A DNA stretch of 36,469 bases, from positions 1 through 36,469 of the IMG/VR virus record IMGVR_UViG_3300025138_000132. One strand, 5' to 3'. Both the position numbers and the translations under genes were made by a program. The notes under the pieces are model-generated. The model was not told where the DNA came from, did not search any database, and worked only from the letters and a program-made list of their open reading frames with translations. This DNA is from a virus. Shown in pieces: positions 23,773-31,239 of this stretch; the stretch's first letter is position 1, and the number at the start of each line of letters is the position of its first letter.

Positions 23773-24494
23773 TGGAATTAAGAGAATATAAAGGCGTTCT
23801 TCATCGAAAAGGAAATAGAACAGATAGAAACATGATCAACGATTGTAGAAATAACTACGAAGATTTTAGATTTTTCCCTGGGTCAGTAGTAGTCGATTTC
23901 GGAGCAAACATCGGAGGATTTGCTCATATGTGTAAGAATGGAAACGTAGATGAATATATTGGGTATGAAGCTGATCCAGAAAATTTTGAGATTCTAGCTA
24001 AGAATTTTCCAAGTGAAAAGGGTATTATTCATAGAGCTGCAGTATCTCATTTAGATGATGAGACATTAACATTTTATAGAACTCCTACAGATCAAGGAAC
24101 ATGCTCAGGATCTGTAACTCCTAATTATCGTTCAAAGAAAAGAAGAACATTAAGATATGAAGTAACTAATTATAATATAGATAAAGTACTCGATGAGCAT
24201 AGACCAACGCATTTAAAGATGGATATTGAAGGAACAGAAGCGCATTGGTTAGAACAGAACAATGGTATATTACCGAGATACATAGAAGAATTTGCACTAG
24301 AATTACATAATAAATCAAACGTTTACAAATTCATGGAAATGTGGTATAATAATATAATAAAGGATTTTAAGATAGTAAGAGCACGTGCAGATTATGGATT
24401 TGAAAATGATAACTTCTGGGAATTTCCAGAGCTTGAGATTGCAGGAAGCGGTTCTCTTTTTGGTGTAGATATATTCATGAGAAGAAGAAAATGA
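23772..24494 (+). CDS. FkbM-family SAM-dependent methyltransferase
   Basis: A 240-residue Class I methyltransferase of the FkbM type: SVVVDFGANIGGFA (SAM-binding motif I), YIGYEADPENFEIL (acidic residue of motif II), then THLKMDIEGTEAHWL and a C-terminal strand pair ending GVDIFMRRRK. FkbM enzymes usually O-methylate sugars or similar hydroxyl groups. In this cluster it may decorate a sugar or inositol attached to DNA; that is inference. The stop of the previous gene overlaps its ATG by one base. A sigma70-type promoter lies inside it at 24322-24350. Confidence 0.85.
   Translation: MELREYKGVLHRKGNRTDRNMINDCRNNYEDFRFFPGSVVVDFGANIGGFAHMCKNGNVDEYIGYEADPENFEILAKNFPSEKGIIHRAAVSHLDDETLTFYRTPTDQGTCSGSVTPNYRSKKRRTLRYEVTNYNIDKVLDEHRPTHLKMDIEGTEAHWLEQNNGILPRYIEEFALELHNKSNVYKFMEMWYNNIIKDFKIVRARADYGFENDNFWEFPELEIAGSGSLFGVDIFMRRRK
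24322..24350 (+). promoter_or_regulatory. Sigma70-type promoter P8, inside the FkbM gene
   Basis: TTTACA at 24322-24327, 17-bp spacer, TATAAT at 24345-24350 with GTGG before. It matches the intergenic copies although it must also encode protein. It would express the following genes up to the C5-methyltransferase early. Confidence 0.75.
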
Positions 24495-24754
24495 ATAATA
24501 TAGAATTAGCAAAATTACAAGATGGTCAATTAGTGTATGGTACTTATGAAGAATGTGAAGCATACGCTGAAAAAGAAGACACTTGTGTTGATATCTATTT
24601 AGATCATGTAAATCCTTCAACAGTGTATAATAAATTTAAATGGATAGGCAAAGGATTATCAGATCCTTATGCTGTTTCTGTTCCTTATAACTATGATAAA
24701 GCGAAGCCGGCTGGAACGTTTAATACTAGAGGAGTTAATACAGATAAATGGTAA
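24491..24754 (+). CDS. Small hypothetical protein
   Basis: An 87-residue soluble protein not recognised. Residues 1-45 contain QDGQLVYGTYEECEAYAEKE, a predicted strand-helix unit. The C-terminal part is aromatic and Pro/Asn-rich. It overlaps the FkbM stop (ATGA) and its own stop overlaps the next small gene, so it is embedded in the modification operon. Confidence 0.6.
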   Translation: MNNIELAKLQDGQLVYGTYEECEAYAEKEDTCVDIYLDHVNPSTVYNKFKWIGKGLSDPYAVSVPYNYDKAKPAGTFNTRGVNTDKW

Positions 24755-24909
24755 GATACTATTGGAAATTATGGGCTAAGTCCCTAGGAGAAAAAGCATC
24801 AGATGATCCAAAAGAAGCTGATATAGTTGCTCTTATGAGAACAGTTATTGTAATAGTAAATTTTGGAACTTGCTTTTTTATTATATCAGGTATACTGAGG
24901 CATTGGTAA
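24748..24909 (+). CDS. Small single-pass membrane protein (53 aa)
   Basis: A short gene starting MVRYYWKLWAKSLGEK, with a hydrophobic stretch VIVIVNFGTCFFIISGIL near residues 32-49. Likely membrane-inserted; function unknown. It overlaps the previous stop by 7 bp, and its TAA overlaps the next ATG (TAATG). Confidence 0.55.
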   Translation: MVRYYWKLWAKSLGEKASDDPKEADIVALMRTVIVIVNFGTCFFIISGILRHW

Positions 24910-25913
24910 TGAAGAATATTATTAATTGTCCTTTCATACCAATTGCAAAAAGAGCAGCATCCCATAGAGGAGCACAAGGAGTAATATATGGCGATCAAAT
25001 ACAACAAAAATACGGACACTGCGATGTCAATTATGGCGGAACAATTAGCGACCACAATGACTATGATAGTCTTTGGGTTTATCATGGCAGTGACTGGAGC
25101 GGTGGTCTCAATATGTTTGGTGGTGTCTATGGTTTTCCATATGTTCAAAACACTGTTAACTTTTCTAGATTTACCGGAAAGGTTTATTCAATTGGAATCG
25201 ATTTTCCACCGTACCATGAAATGGTTCAAGGAAAACTTGACTCCGCTAAGAAAGAAGTTCAGCCGGAATGGTTGGAAGTAGACATTGAAAATTTAAAAAG
25301 GATGTATGATACTGCAGAAACAGTTATATTTCCAAACTTAACTAAAAAATTAATCGTAGGAGATTCACATTCAATCTGTATGTATAGACCAGGTTGGACT
25401 GTAAATAGTGTTCCGTTTAAGACATTGAATGGAGCATTAAACGATGGATTAGAATCATATATCAACGTAGAGACTGAAGGTTCAGTAGAATTCTATTTTG
25501 GTAATATAGATATAAGACATCATGTATGTAGACTGGAAGGCGGTTGGGAGAAGAACGTAAAAGATCTAGCTGAACGATATGTAACGGAGGTGAAGAACTT
25601 ATCTGTTCCAGGTCGTATTTACGAACTTCTACCCATCGAGAACGAATCAAGAAAGCTTCCTCAGTCAGGATACTATAAAGGACAACCATTTTATGGAAGT
25701 TGGGATGAAAGAAACAGAGCAAGAAAACTCTTTAATGAGATTATTCATGACTCTGGATTAGGAATCGAATGGACTAAATATTTATTAAACAAAGACGGAG
25801 AACTAGATTTTGCTTATATGGAAAAGCCTAAATCAATTCATTTGTCAAGAGAATTCTATCCATATTGGAACGGTATAGAAAACAACAATAGCTTGGAGGA
25901 GTTTTTCGGATGA
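24909..25913 (+). CDS. SGNH/GDSL-like protein of the modification cluster
   Basis: From the ATG at 24909 the protein has 334 residues. The central KKLIVGDSHSICMYRPGW (GDSHS at 151-155) and YFGNIDIRHHVCR (near 196-208) resemble the nucleophile block and the fG-ID-R-H block of SGNH hydrolases. The N-terminal 90 residues are Gly/Asp/Tyr-rich and read like a separate domain (YGFPYVQN). SGNH enzymes are esterases or acyltransferases; an acyl or sugar-linked substrate is only a guess. AGGAG motifs near the 3' end serve the next gene, which overlaps by 4 bp. Confidence 0.5.
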   Translation: MKNIINCPFIPIAKRAASHRGAQGVIYGDQIQQKYGHCDVNYGGTISDHNDYDSLWVYHGSDWSGGLNMFGGVYGFPYVQNTVNFSRFTGKVYSIGIDFPPYHEMVQGKLDSAKKEVQPEWLEVDIENLKRMYDTAETVIFPNLTKKLIVGDSHSICMYRPGWTVNSVPFKTLNGALNDGLESYINVETEGSVEFYFGNIDIRHHVCRLEGGWEKNVKDLAERYVTEVKNLSVPGRIYELLPIENESRKLPQSGYYKGQPFYGSWDERNRARKLFNEIIHDSGLGIEWTKYLLNKDGELDFAYMEKPKSIHLSREFYPYWNGIENNNSLEEFFG

Positions 25914-27097
25914 AATATGCGAGTATAATACCACTTATAGGTGGAGAAACAATAGCAATGGAGAATGTTTTTGGTAAAAGACCAGAATATATTCTCACTT
26001 TTGAGGGATTTCAGGCTAATGAAGAACACCTTTTACACCGTTATAACAATGAGGTCCCATATTTGAACCTCTCAGAGGGCCACAGTTACACAGAAAAAGT
26101 TGATGTGATTAATACTGTATGCCCATGTGCAGGGCTAAGCTCACTTAGTCCATCAGCAGCAAGTAATAATCCTATGAATGATTGGATGTATAAAGCTGCA
26201 GAATATGTACTTGGTGAAGTAAAGCCAAAGGTATTCTGGGGAGAAAACGCTCCTAGATTAGCATCTAAAATGGGAGAACCTGTAGTTAAAAGACTAAGAA
26301 AGATTGGCGAAGAGAATGGTTATTCATTTTCTATATTTAAAACTAAATCCATACTTCATGGATTAAGCCAAGTAAGAGATAGAACATTCTATTTCTTTTG
26401 GGAAGGAGATCACGTTCCTTTATTTGATTATATATTAGAAAGACCAGGTAATATTGCTGATGACATACGTAATGTAGAACGTAGAAAAGACGATCCAATG
26501 AGCCAGATACTATGTAATGAAGCAAAGCCTTCAGATAATCCTTACTATCGATATGTATTAGAAGTATTAGAAGGTGGTATAACACATGAAGAGTTTGCAG
26601 CTAAAATAGAAAAAACAACTAATCCAATGGATTATATAGAAGAAAGAACTAATTATAAGAAAGTAGCTGAATGGATGAGAGAAAATGGATACGATAACGT
26701 AGCTAAAAAATGTGATAGACAATATCATAAGCTTAAAGCTGGCGGTAATATAATGCGTAAAACTACAGAAATACCTAAAGACAAGATAGGCGCTTTTGTA
26801 GGACACATGCCTACATGTTTAACTCATCCTGATGAAGATAGATACCTTACTGTACGTGAAGCTTTATCATTAATGAAACTACCAGATGATTTTATCTTAC
26901 TAAATCCTAAACGTTCTTTAAATCATATCTGCCAAAACGTACCAGTTACTACAGCTGAGCATCCTGCTCGTATGATAAAGAAATACTTTGATAATCAATT
27001 AGATATGATTGAGACTAAATTCTTAGTACAAGATAACAAAAAAAGATCCTATAAAAGTGAAAATAATCCTTTACAATTGGACCAATTTATGGTATAA
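25910..27097 (+). CDS. C5-cytosine methyltransferase homologue
   Basis: A 395-residue protein. The C5-MTase motifs are in order: motif I-like PLIGGETIAMENV, motif IV TVCPCAGLSS with the catalytic Cys at 73, motif VI GENAP (E111), motif VIII LSQVRDRTF, and near the C-terminus motif IX YLTVREALSLMKLPDDF and motif X-like NHICQNVPVTTAEHPA. The target-recognition region is long and charged. It should act on cytosine C5 or be a repurposed relative. With a hydroxymethylase making hmC upstream, its real reaction is unclear. The stop lies inside the -10 box of promoter P9. Confidence 0.82.
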   Translation: MKYASIIPLIGGETIAMENVFGKRPEYILTFEGFQANEEHLLHRYNNEVPYLNLSEGHSYTEKVDVINTVCPCAGLSSLSPSAASNNPMNDWMYKAAEYVLGEVKPKVFWGENAPRLASKMGEPVVKRLRKIGEENGYSFSIFKTKSILHGLSQVRDRTFYFFWEGDHVPLFDYILERPGNIADDIRNVERRKDDPMSQILCNEAKPSDNPYYRYVLEVLEGGITHEEFAAKIEKTTNPMDYIEERTNYKKVAEWMRENGYDNVAKKCDRQYHKLKAGGNIMRKTTEIPKDKIGAFVGHMPTCLTHPDEDRYLTVREALSLMKLPDDFILLNPKRSLNHICQNVPVTTAEHPARMIKKYFDNQLDMIETKFLVQDNKKRSYKSENNPLQLDQFMV

Positions 27098-27098
27098 T
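27070..27098 (+). promoter_or_regulatory. Sigma70-type promoter P9 for bS21-uvsX-41
   Basis: TTTACA at 27070-27075, 17-bp spacer, TATAAT at 27093-27098 with GG before. A GTGAAA half-site is at 27057-27062. The TAA of the methyltransferase gene is part of the -10 box. Expected start near 27105; GGAG lies before the ATG at 27129. Confidence 0.85.
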
Positions 27099-27128
27099 AT
27101 ACTATATATTAAAAATAATGGAGAAACT

Positions 27129-27386
27129 ATGCCAAGTATAGATTTAAGACCTCGCAAGAGGCATCCCAAAGATAAAAGGCCATCGACACCTATGCCTTTT
27201 GACGTCGCCCTTAGAAAATTTCGTAAGAAAGTAGAAAGAGCTGGGATAATTCAAGAGGTTCGTAAAAGAGAGTATTATGAAAAACCTGCTCAAGCTAGAC
27301 AAAGAAAAATGAAAGAAGCTGTTAAAAGGCAAAAGAAATTGCATGCTTCTACTCAATTATCAAGAAACCCTAGGAGGTATGTGTAA
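27129..27386 (+). CDS. Ribosomal protein bS21 homologue
   Basis: An 85-residue, very basic protein. After a short N-terminal extension (PSIDLRPRKRHPKDKRP) comes the bS21 core: PFDVALRKFRKKVERAGI, then VRKREYYEKPAQARQRK and KEAVKRQKK. bS21 sits on the small ribosomal subunit near the anti-Shine-Dalgarno end of 16S rRNA and affects initiation. Viral bS21 genes are known in marine phages. The phage copy would exchange into host ribosomes and could bias them to phage mRNAs. GGAG precedes the ATG. The stop overlaps the uvsX start (TAATG). Confidence 0.85.
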   Translation: MPSIDLRPRKRHPKDKRPSTPMPFDVALRKFRKKVERAGIIQEVRKREYYEKPAQARQRKMKEAVKRQKKLHASTQLSRNPRRYV

Positions 27387-28444
27387 TGTCTATAATGGAT
27401 AAACTTAAAAAGAATTCTAAGATTAAAGGAACTGATATCTTAGAAGATTCTATATTCTTTCAAGAGAAAGATTCAGTAGCAACATCAGTTCCAATGATTA
27501 ACGTAGCCTTATCTGGTGATGTTGAAGGCGGAATGACAAGTGGATTAACAGTATTAGCTGGTCCATCAAAGCATTTCAAAACCTCATTTGCTTTACTTAT
27601 GGCTGCAGCTTATTTAAAAGAACATAAAGATGCAGTAATGTTATTCTATGATTCAGAGTTTGGTTCACCACAATCTTATTTTGAAGCATTTGGTATCGAT
27701 CCAACAAGAGTATTACACACACCTATAACTGATGTTGAACAGCTGAAGTTTGATTTAGTGGGTCAATTAGACAACCTAGATAGAGGTGATAAAGTTTGCG
27801 TAGTAATAGATTCCATTGGTAATCTAGCTTCTAAAAAGGAACTAGAAGATGCGCTTAATGAAAAGTCTGTGGCAGATATGTCCAGAGCTAAAGCTTTAAA
27901 GGGACTGTTCCGCATGGTGACTCCTTATTTAACAATGAAGAACGTCCCTTTACTCGCTGTCAATCATACATATCAAGAAATTGGTTTGTTTCCAAAGGCT
28001 GTAGTTTCAGGTGGAACAGGTATCTACTACTCAGCAGATAACATTTGGATTATTGGTAGAAGGCAAGAAAAACAAGGAACAGAAATTAAAGGATATCATT
28101 TCATTATTAACGTAGAGAAATCAAGGTTTGTTAGAGAAAAGTCTAAGGTACCTATTAGCGTTACGTGGGAAGGTGGTATTGAAACTTATTCTGGATTGCT
28201 TGAAGTAGCAATGGCAGGTGGTTATGTAGCTAAGCCAACAGTTGGTTGGTATCAAAAGGTTGATAGAGAAACAGGAGAATTACTAGGAAGTAAAGTAAGA
28301 GAAAAAGATACTCTTAATACAGAATTCTGGGAGTCTATCTTTAAAGAAACAGACTTTAAAAAGTTTATAAAAGGGCATTATCAAATTGGTCACAAGCCTT
28401 TACTAGAAGTGGAGCTATTCGAAGATGAAAATCCAGGAGAGTGA
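27386..28444 (+). CDS. uvsX: UvsX RecA-like recombinase
   Basis: A 352-residue strand-exchange ATPase (T4 UvsX is about 390). Walker A has the UvsX-type form AGPSKHFKTSFAL near residues 58-70. Walker B is VCVVIDSIGNL near 138-148. LLAVNHTYQEIG corresponds to the DNA-binding L-loop region, and the C-terminus is acidic. It works with UvsY (left edge), gp46/47 and UvsW. AGGAGG precedes the ATG in the bS21 gene end. Overlaps the next gene by 20 bp. Confidence 0.95.
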   Translation: MSIMDKLKKNSKIKGTDILEDSIFFQEKDSVATSVPMINVALSGDVEGGMTSGLTVLAGPSKHFKTSFALLMAAAYLKEHKDAVMLFYDSEFGSPQSYFEAFGIDPTRVLHTPITDVEQLKFDLVGQLDNLDRGDKVCVVIDSIGNLASKKELEDALNEKSVADMSRAKALKGLFRMVTPYLTMKNVPLLAVNHTYQEIGLFPKAVVSGGTGIYYSADNIWIIGRRQEKQGTEIKGYHFIINVEKSRFVREKSKVPISVTWEGGIETYSGLLEVAMAGGYVAKPTVGWYQKVDRETGELLGSKVREKDTLNTEFWESIFKETDFKKFIKGHYQIGHKPLLEVELFEDENPGE

Positions 28445-28742
28445 CTATAAATATGTAGTGAATGAGAATTCATCTTTATATGGAGTTAAATTACTTAGTG
28501 GTAAATATAAAGATGTTGTATTTCAATATGGAAAGGTATCAATTAAAGAATCACCTGAATTGGATATAGCAACTTTACAATTTACTTATAGCTTAGTAGA
28601 ATCTGCAACTTTTAATGATGATGATTTAATTAATGATGAAGGGTTTAAGAATCATTTAGGTGATGTATTAACCCATGTAATAGAAACTAGAGACAAGGAA
28701 TTGGATGGAACTATCGACACAGATACCGACACAGGTACTTAA
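28425..28742 (+). CDS. Hypothetical protein between uvsX and 41
   Basis: A 105-residue acidic protein. LYGVKLLSGKYKDVVFQYGKVSI and LDIATLQFTYSLVE suggest a beta-rich core; the C-terminal end is Asp/Thr-rich. Not recognised. It overlaps uvsX by 20 bp and gene 41 by 38 bp, so it is probably a helper or regulator translated with them. A late-like TATAAATA at 28446 lies within it but is probably chance. Confidence 0.65.
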   Translation: MKIQESDYKYVVNENSSLYGVKLLSGKYKDVVFQYGKVSIKESPELDIATLQFTYSLVESATFNDDDLINDEGFKNHLGDVLTHVIETRDKELDGTIDTDTDTGT

Positions 28743-30096
28743 TCACTTATTAAATAACGAAGAATATTGCCGTAGAGTAATACCGTATTTAAAGAAAGAG
28801 TACTTTGAAGGACCGCACAAGATCACATTCGATCTTATCGTTGATTTTGTAACAACACACAATAAAATACCTTCAGGCAAAGTACTTGAACTTGAATTAA
28901 AGAAAGTACAAATGCCTGAAGATGTACTTAATAATGTCTCACGACTTATTAATGAAATTAAAGAAAAGTCTGATATTGATACTGAATATTTAGTAGCAGA
29001 ATCAGAAAAATGGTGTAAAGAAAAGGCAGTATATAATGCAATTATGGAAAGCATTCAAATCATTGATGGTAAAAATCCAGAGCAAGGAGATGGAGCTATT
29101 CCGGAAATACTCAGTAATGCTCTTGGTGTTAGTTTCGATCCTAATATTGGACACGATTATATAGATAATTCTACTGATAGGTATGATTTCTATAATACTA
29201 AAGAGGAAAGAATTCCATTTGATTTAGATTATTTTAATAAAATTACTAAAGGCGGATTACCTTCTAAAACTCTTAATATAGCTATGGCTGGTACTGGTGT
29301 AGGTAAATCTCTCTTTATGTGTCATTGTGCAGCAGCAGCAATGGAACAAGGAAAGAATGTTTTGTATATTACCATGGAAATGGCTGAAGAACGTATCGCT
29401 GAAAGAATAGATGCTAATCTAATGGATTATCCTATTCAACAAATTAATACTTTACCTAAGAATGTATTTGAAGGTAAGATACAAAAGATTGCTCAGCAAT
29501 CAATTGGTAAACTTATTGTTAAAGAATATCCAACTGGCGCAGCTCATGTTGGCCATTTCAGAGCTTTATTAAATGAACTAAAACTTAAAAAGAATTTCGT
29601 AGCAGATATAATATACATCGATTATATCAATATTTGTGCTTCAAGCAGGGTCCGTGGACTTGGCGGAAGTATAAATACTTATTCGTACGTCAAGGCAATA
29701 GCAGAAGAATTACGTGGCCTTGCTGTAGAATTTAATGTTCCAATCATGAGTGCAACACAAACAACGCGTTCTGGTTATTCAAATACTGATGTAGGATTGG
29801 AAGATACTTCGGAATCATTCGGCTTGCCAGCAACGGCGGATCTTATGTTTGCTCTGATAAGTACAGAGGAACTAGAAGAACTCGGCCAATTGATGGTAAA
29901 ACAGCTGAAAAATCGTTATAACGATCCAACCAAATACAAGAGATTTGTAGTTGGAATCGATCGTGCAAGAATGAAATTATATGATGTCGAAGAGTCAGCT
30001 CAATCAGATATTATGACTGATATGGCTCCGGATAAACCAATAAGTACGTGGGGGGATCGAGAAACAAAAGATACCTTCGCTGAATTTAAAGTATAG
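28705..30096 (+). CDS. 41: gp41 replicative DNA helicase
   Basis: A 463-residue DnaB-type helicase (T4 gp41 475 aa). The N-terminal LNHLLNNEEYCRRVIPYLKK matches T4. Walker A AGTGVGKS is near residues 195-202, followed by NVLYITMEMAEERIAERID, then IIYIDYINIC (Walker B) and SATQTTRSGYS. ESFGLPATADLMFALI is highly T4-like. It is the 5'-3' hexameric fork helicase; its primase partner gp61 is not in the window. The C-terminal tail is shorter than in T4. Confidence 0.95.
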   Translation: MELSTQIPTQVLNHLLNNEEYCRRVIPYLKKEYFEGPHKITFDLIVDFVTTHNKIPSGKVLELELKKVQMPEDVLNNVSRLINEIKEKSDIDTEYLVAESEKWCKEKAVYNAIMESIQIIDGKNPEQGDGAIPEILSNALGVSFDPNIGHDYIDNSTDRYDFYNTKEERIPFDLDYFNKITKGGLPSKTLNIAMAGTGVGKSLFMCHCAAAAMEQGKNVLYITMEMAEERIAERIDANLMDYPIQQINTLPKNVFEGKIQKIAQQSIGKLIVKEYPTGAAHVGHFRALLNELKLKKNFVADIIYIDYINICASSRVRGLGGSINTYSYVKAIAEELRGLAVEFNVPIMSATQTTRSGYSNTDVGLEDTSESFGLPATADLMFALISTEELEELGQLMVKQLKNRYNDPTKYKRFVVGIDRARMKLYDVEESAQSDIMTDMAPDKPISTWGDRETKDTFAEFKV

Positions 30097-30105
30097 GAGA
30101 AATAT

Positions 30106-30288
30106 ATGGACTATTTAAATGACGCACAAGACTGGATAATGGATAGAATCAAAGAAAGAACAAGTATCGATGGCTTAGGCTTAATCGTGGTTTGTGGTTC
30201 TGTCATATTGTTTGGTGGACTAGCTAAGCTATTAGCATGGGTCGGCCTCGCATGGGGTATATACACTTTAGTTAGAAAAGAAGGCTAA
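30106..30288 (+). CDS. Small membrane protein (60 aa)
   Basis: After an amphipathic N-terminal helix (YLNDAQDWIMDRIKERT), residues 24-55 are hydrophobic (LGLIVVCGSVILFGGLAKLL, then AWVGLAWGIYTLV), making one or two membrane passes. Function unknown; it has a size and layout that would suit a holin, but nothing proves that. AGGAG lies before the ATG. Confidence 0.65.
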   Translation: MDYLNDAQDWIMDRIKERTSIDGLGLIVVCGSVILFGGLAKLLAWVGLAWGIYTLVRKEG

Positions 30289-30304
30289 GGAGTAATACTT
30301 TATT

Positions 30305-30970
30305 ATGATGGACGTGAAACTTATATCATACTCGCAGCCAGCTGAAAACTTGGATATCCCACCAGATATACTTCAGCTGGTTGCATTCTGTGCTAGAGTA
30401 TCTAACCCAGAGAATCAACTAAATACTGAAACTGCAGAAGGCTTAGTTAAGTATCTAATCAAACATAAACATTGGTCGCCACTTGAAATGGCTTCTTGTT
30501 GTATGGAGATTACTACTACTAGAGATATAGCAAGACAGCTACTTAGACACAGGTCTTTTTCTTTTCAAGAATTTAGTCAAAGATATGCTAATCCTATTGA
30601 AGATTTAGAATTTACTACAAGAGAAGCGAGACTACAAGATAATAAAAACAGACAAAACTCCATTGATATTCCTATGGAAGACTCAATTAATTATGTATGG
30701 GAATCATACCAAGAAGTAATTATTGAACGCTGTAGGAAAGCATATGAATGGGCGATTGAAGCCGGAATCGCTAAAGAGCAGGCTAGAGCAGTTTTACCTG
30801 AAGGTTTAACTGTAAGTAAGTTATATGTAAACGGAACAATTCGTTCATGGATACACTATATTGAATTGAGATCTGATAATGGAACGCAGAAAGAGCATAT
30901 GGAAATAGCCAAAAAATGCGCTGAAGCAATTGATTACATTTTTCCTTATAATGAAATATTTGAAAAATAA
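30305..30970 (+). CDS. thyX: ThyX flavin-dependent thymidylate synthase
   Basis: A 221-residue protein with the ThyX signature RHRSFSFQEFSQRYA (RHRx7S type), KHWSPLEMASCCMEI before it and REQ-like ARAVLPEGLTVSKLYVNGTIRSWIHYIELR after it. It methylates dUMP to dTMP with FAD and NADPH. With dCMP deaminase it provides dTMP, whereas T4 uses a ThyA-type enzyme. AAGGAG precedes the ATG; a second ATG is at 30308. It ends just ahead of the -35 of P10. Confidence 0.95.
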   Translation: MMDVKLISYSQPAENLDIPPDILQLVAFCARVSNPENQLNTETAEGLVKYLIKHKHWSPLEMASCCMEITTTRDIARQLLRHRSFSFQEFSQRYANPIEDLEFTTREARLQDNKNRQNSIDIPMEDSINYVWESYQEVIIERCRKAYEWAIEAGIAKEQARAVLPEGLTVSKLYVNGTIRSWIHYIELRSDNGTQKEHMEIAKKCAEAIDYIFPYNEIFEK

Positions 30971-30973
30971 TCC

Positions 30974-31002
30974 TTTACATTTACCTCGAAATGTGGTATA
31001 AT
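30974..31002 (+). promoter_or_regulatory. Sigma70-type promoter P10
   Basis: TTTACA at 30974-30979, 17-bp spacer, TATAAT at 30997-31002, GG before and ATA after. Expected start near 31009, 3 nt before the ATG at 31012. It drives a candidate structured RNA/micro-ORF. Confidence 0.85.
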
Positions 31003-31008
31003 ATAACT

Positions 31009-31200
31009 ATAATGACAAACGCAGAAACGCGTACGTGCCACGGAGCTGATGAGCGCAAATACGATAGATTGCAGAGATGCATTGCCTCTAAAGAGGAACT
31101 TGAGCTTGGTACCGCTGAAGGTGATTTCGCTGTTATGTCAACGTGATGTCGAGCACAGTGGATTGACTGGGAAGGGATGAGATAGACCTTCCACCTTATT
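31009..31200 (+). ncRNA. Candidate structured RNA transcribed from P10
   Basis: The roughly 190 nt after P10 are clearly richer in G and C than the flanks. They contain several small hairpins: ACGC/GCGT around AGAAAC near 31018-31031, TGCA-GAGA-TGCA (a GNRA loop), CCTC-TAAA-GAGG, and a final GGAAGG (31170-31175) / CCTTCC (31187-31192) stem that may end the transcript. A 44-residue frame lies within it, so it may instead be, or also be, an mRNA. No known RNA family is recognised. Confidence 0.4.
31012..31146 (+). CDS. Possible leaderless 44-residue micro-protein
   Basis: An ATG at 31012 opens 44 codons to a TGA at 31144-31146. It reads MTNAETRTCHGADERKYDRL and onward, a polar, charged peptide with no known match. 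The predicted transcription start is only about 3 nt upstream, so there is no ribosome-binding site. Codon use (CGT, CGC, ACG, TGC) is unlike the AGA-rich neighbours, which argues for an RNA gene or for an acquired gene. Listed as the alternative reading of the structured RNA. Confidence 0.35.
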   Translation: MTNAETRTCHGADERKYDRLQRCIASKEELELGTAEGDFAVMST

Positions 31201-31205
31201 TAAAA

Positions 31206-31229
31206 GTATTACACTTTGTATTACACTTT
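31206..31229 (+). repeat. Tandem 12-bp repeat
   Basis: GTATTACACTTT occurs twice in direct succession (31206-31217, 31218-31229), just ahead of TGGAG and the ATG at 31240. It lies in the leader of the next small gene. Confidence 0.7.
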
Positions 31230-31239
31230 TGGAGATATT

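Noticed and set aside
28446-28453. TATAAATA late-promoter-like octamer within the gene between uvsX and 41
   Set aside because: It lies at the start of a coding gene in an early operon, with no start codon or leader structure suitably placed behind it; in such AT-rich DNA a chance match is likely.
31018-31060. Hammerhead-ribozyme-like CTGATGA in the P10 transcript
   Set aside because: CTGATGA and an upstream GAAA exist, but no consistent stems I-III or cleavage-site triplet could be built; the words also fall in the possible 44-residue frame.
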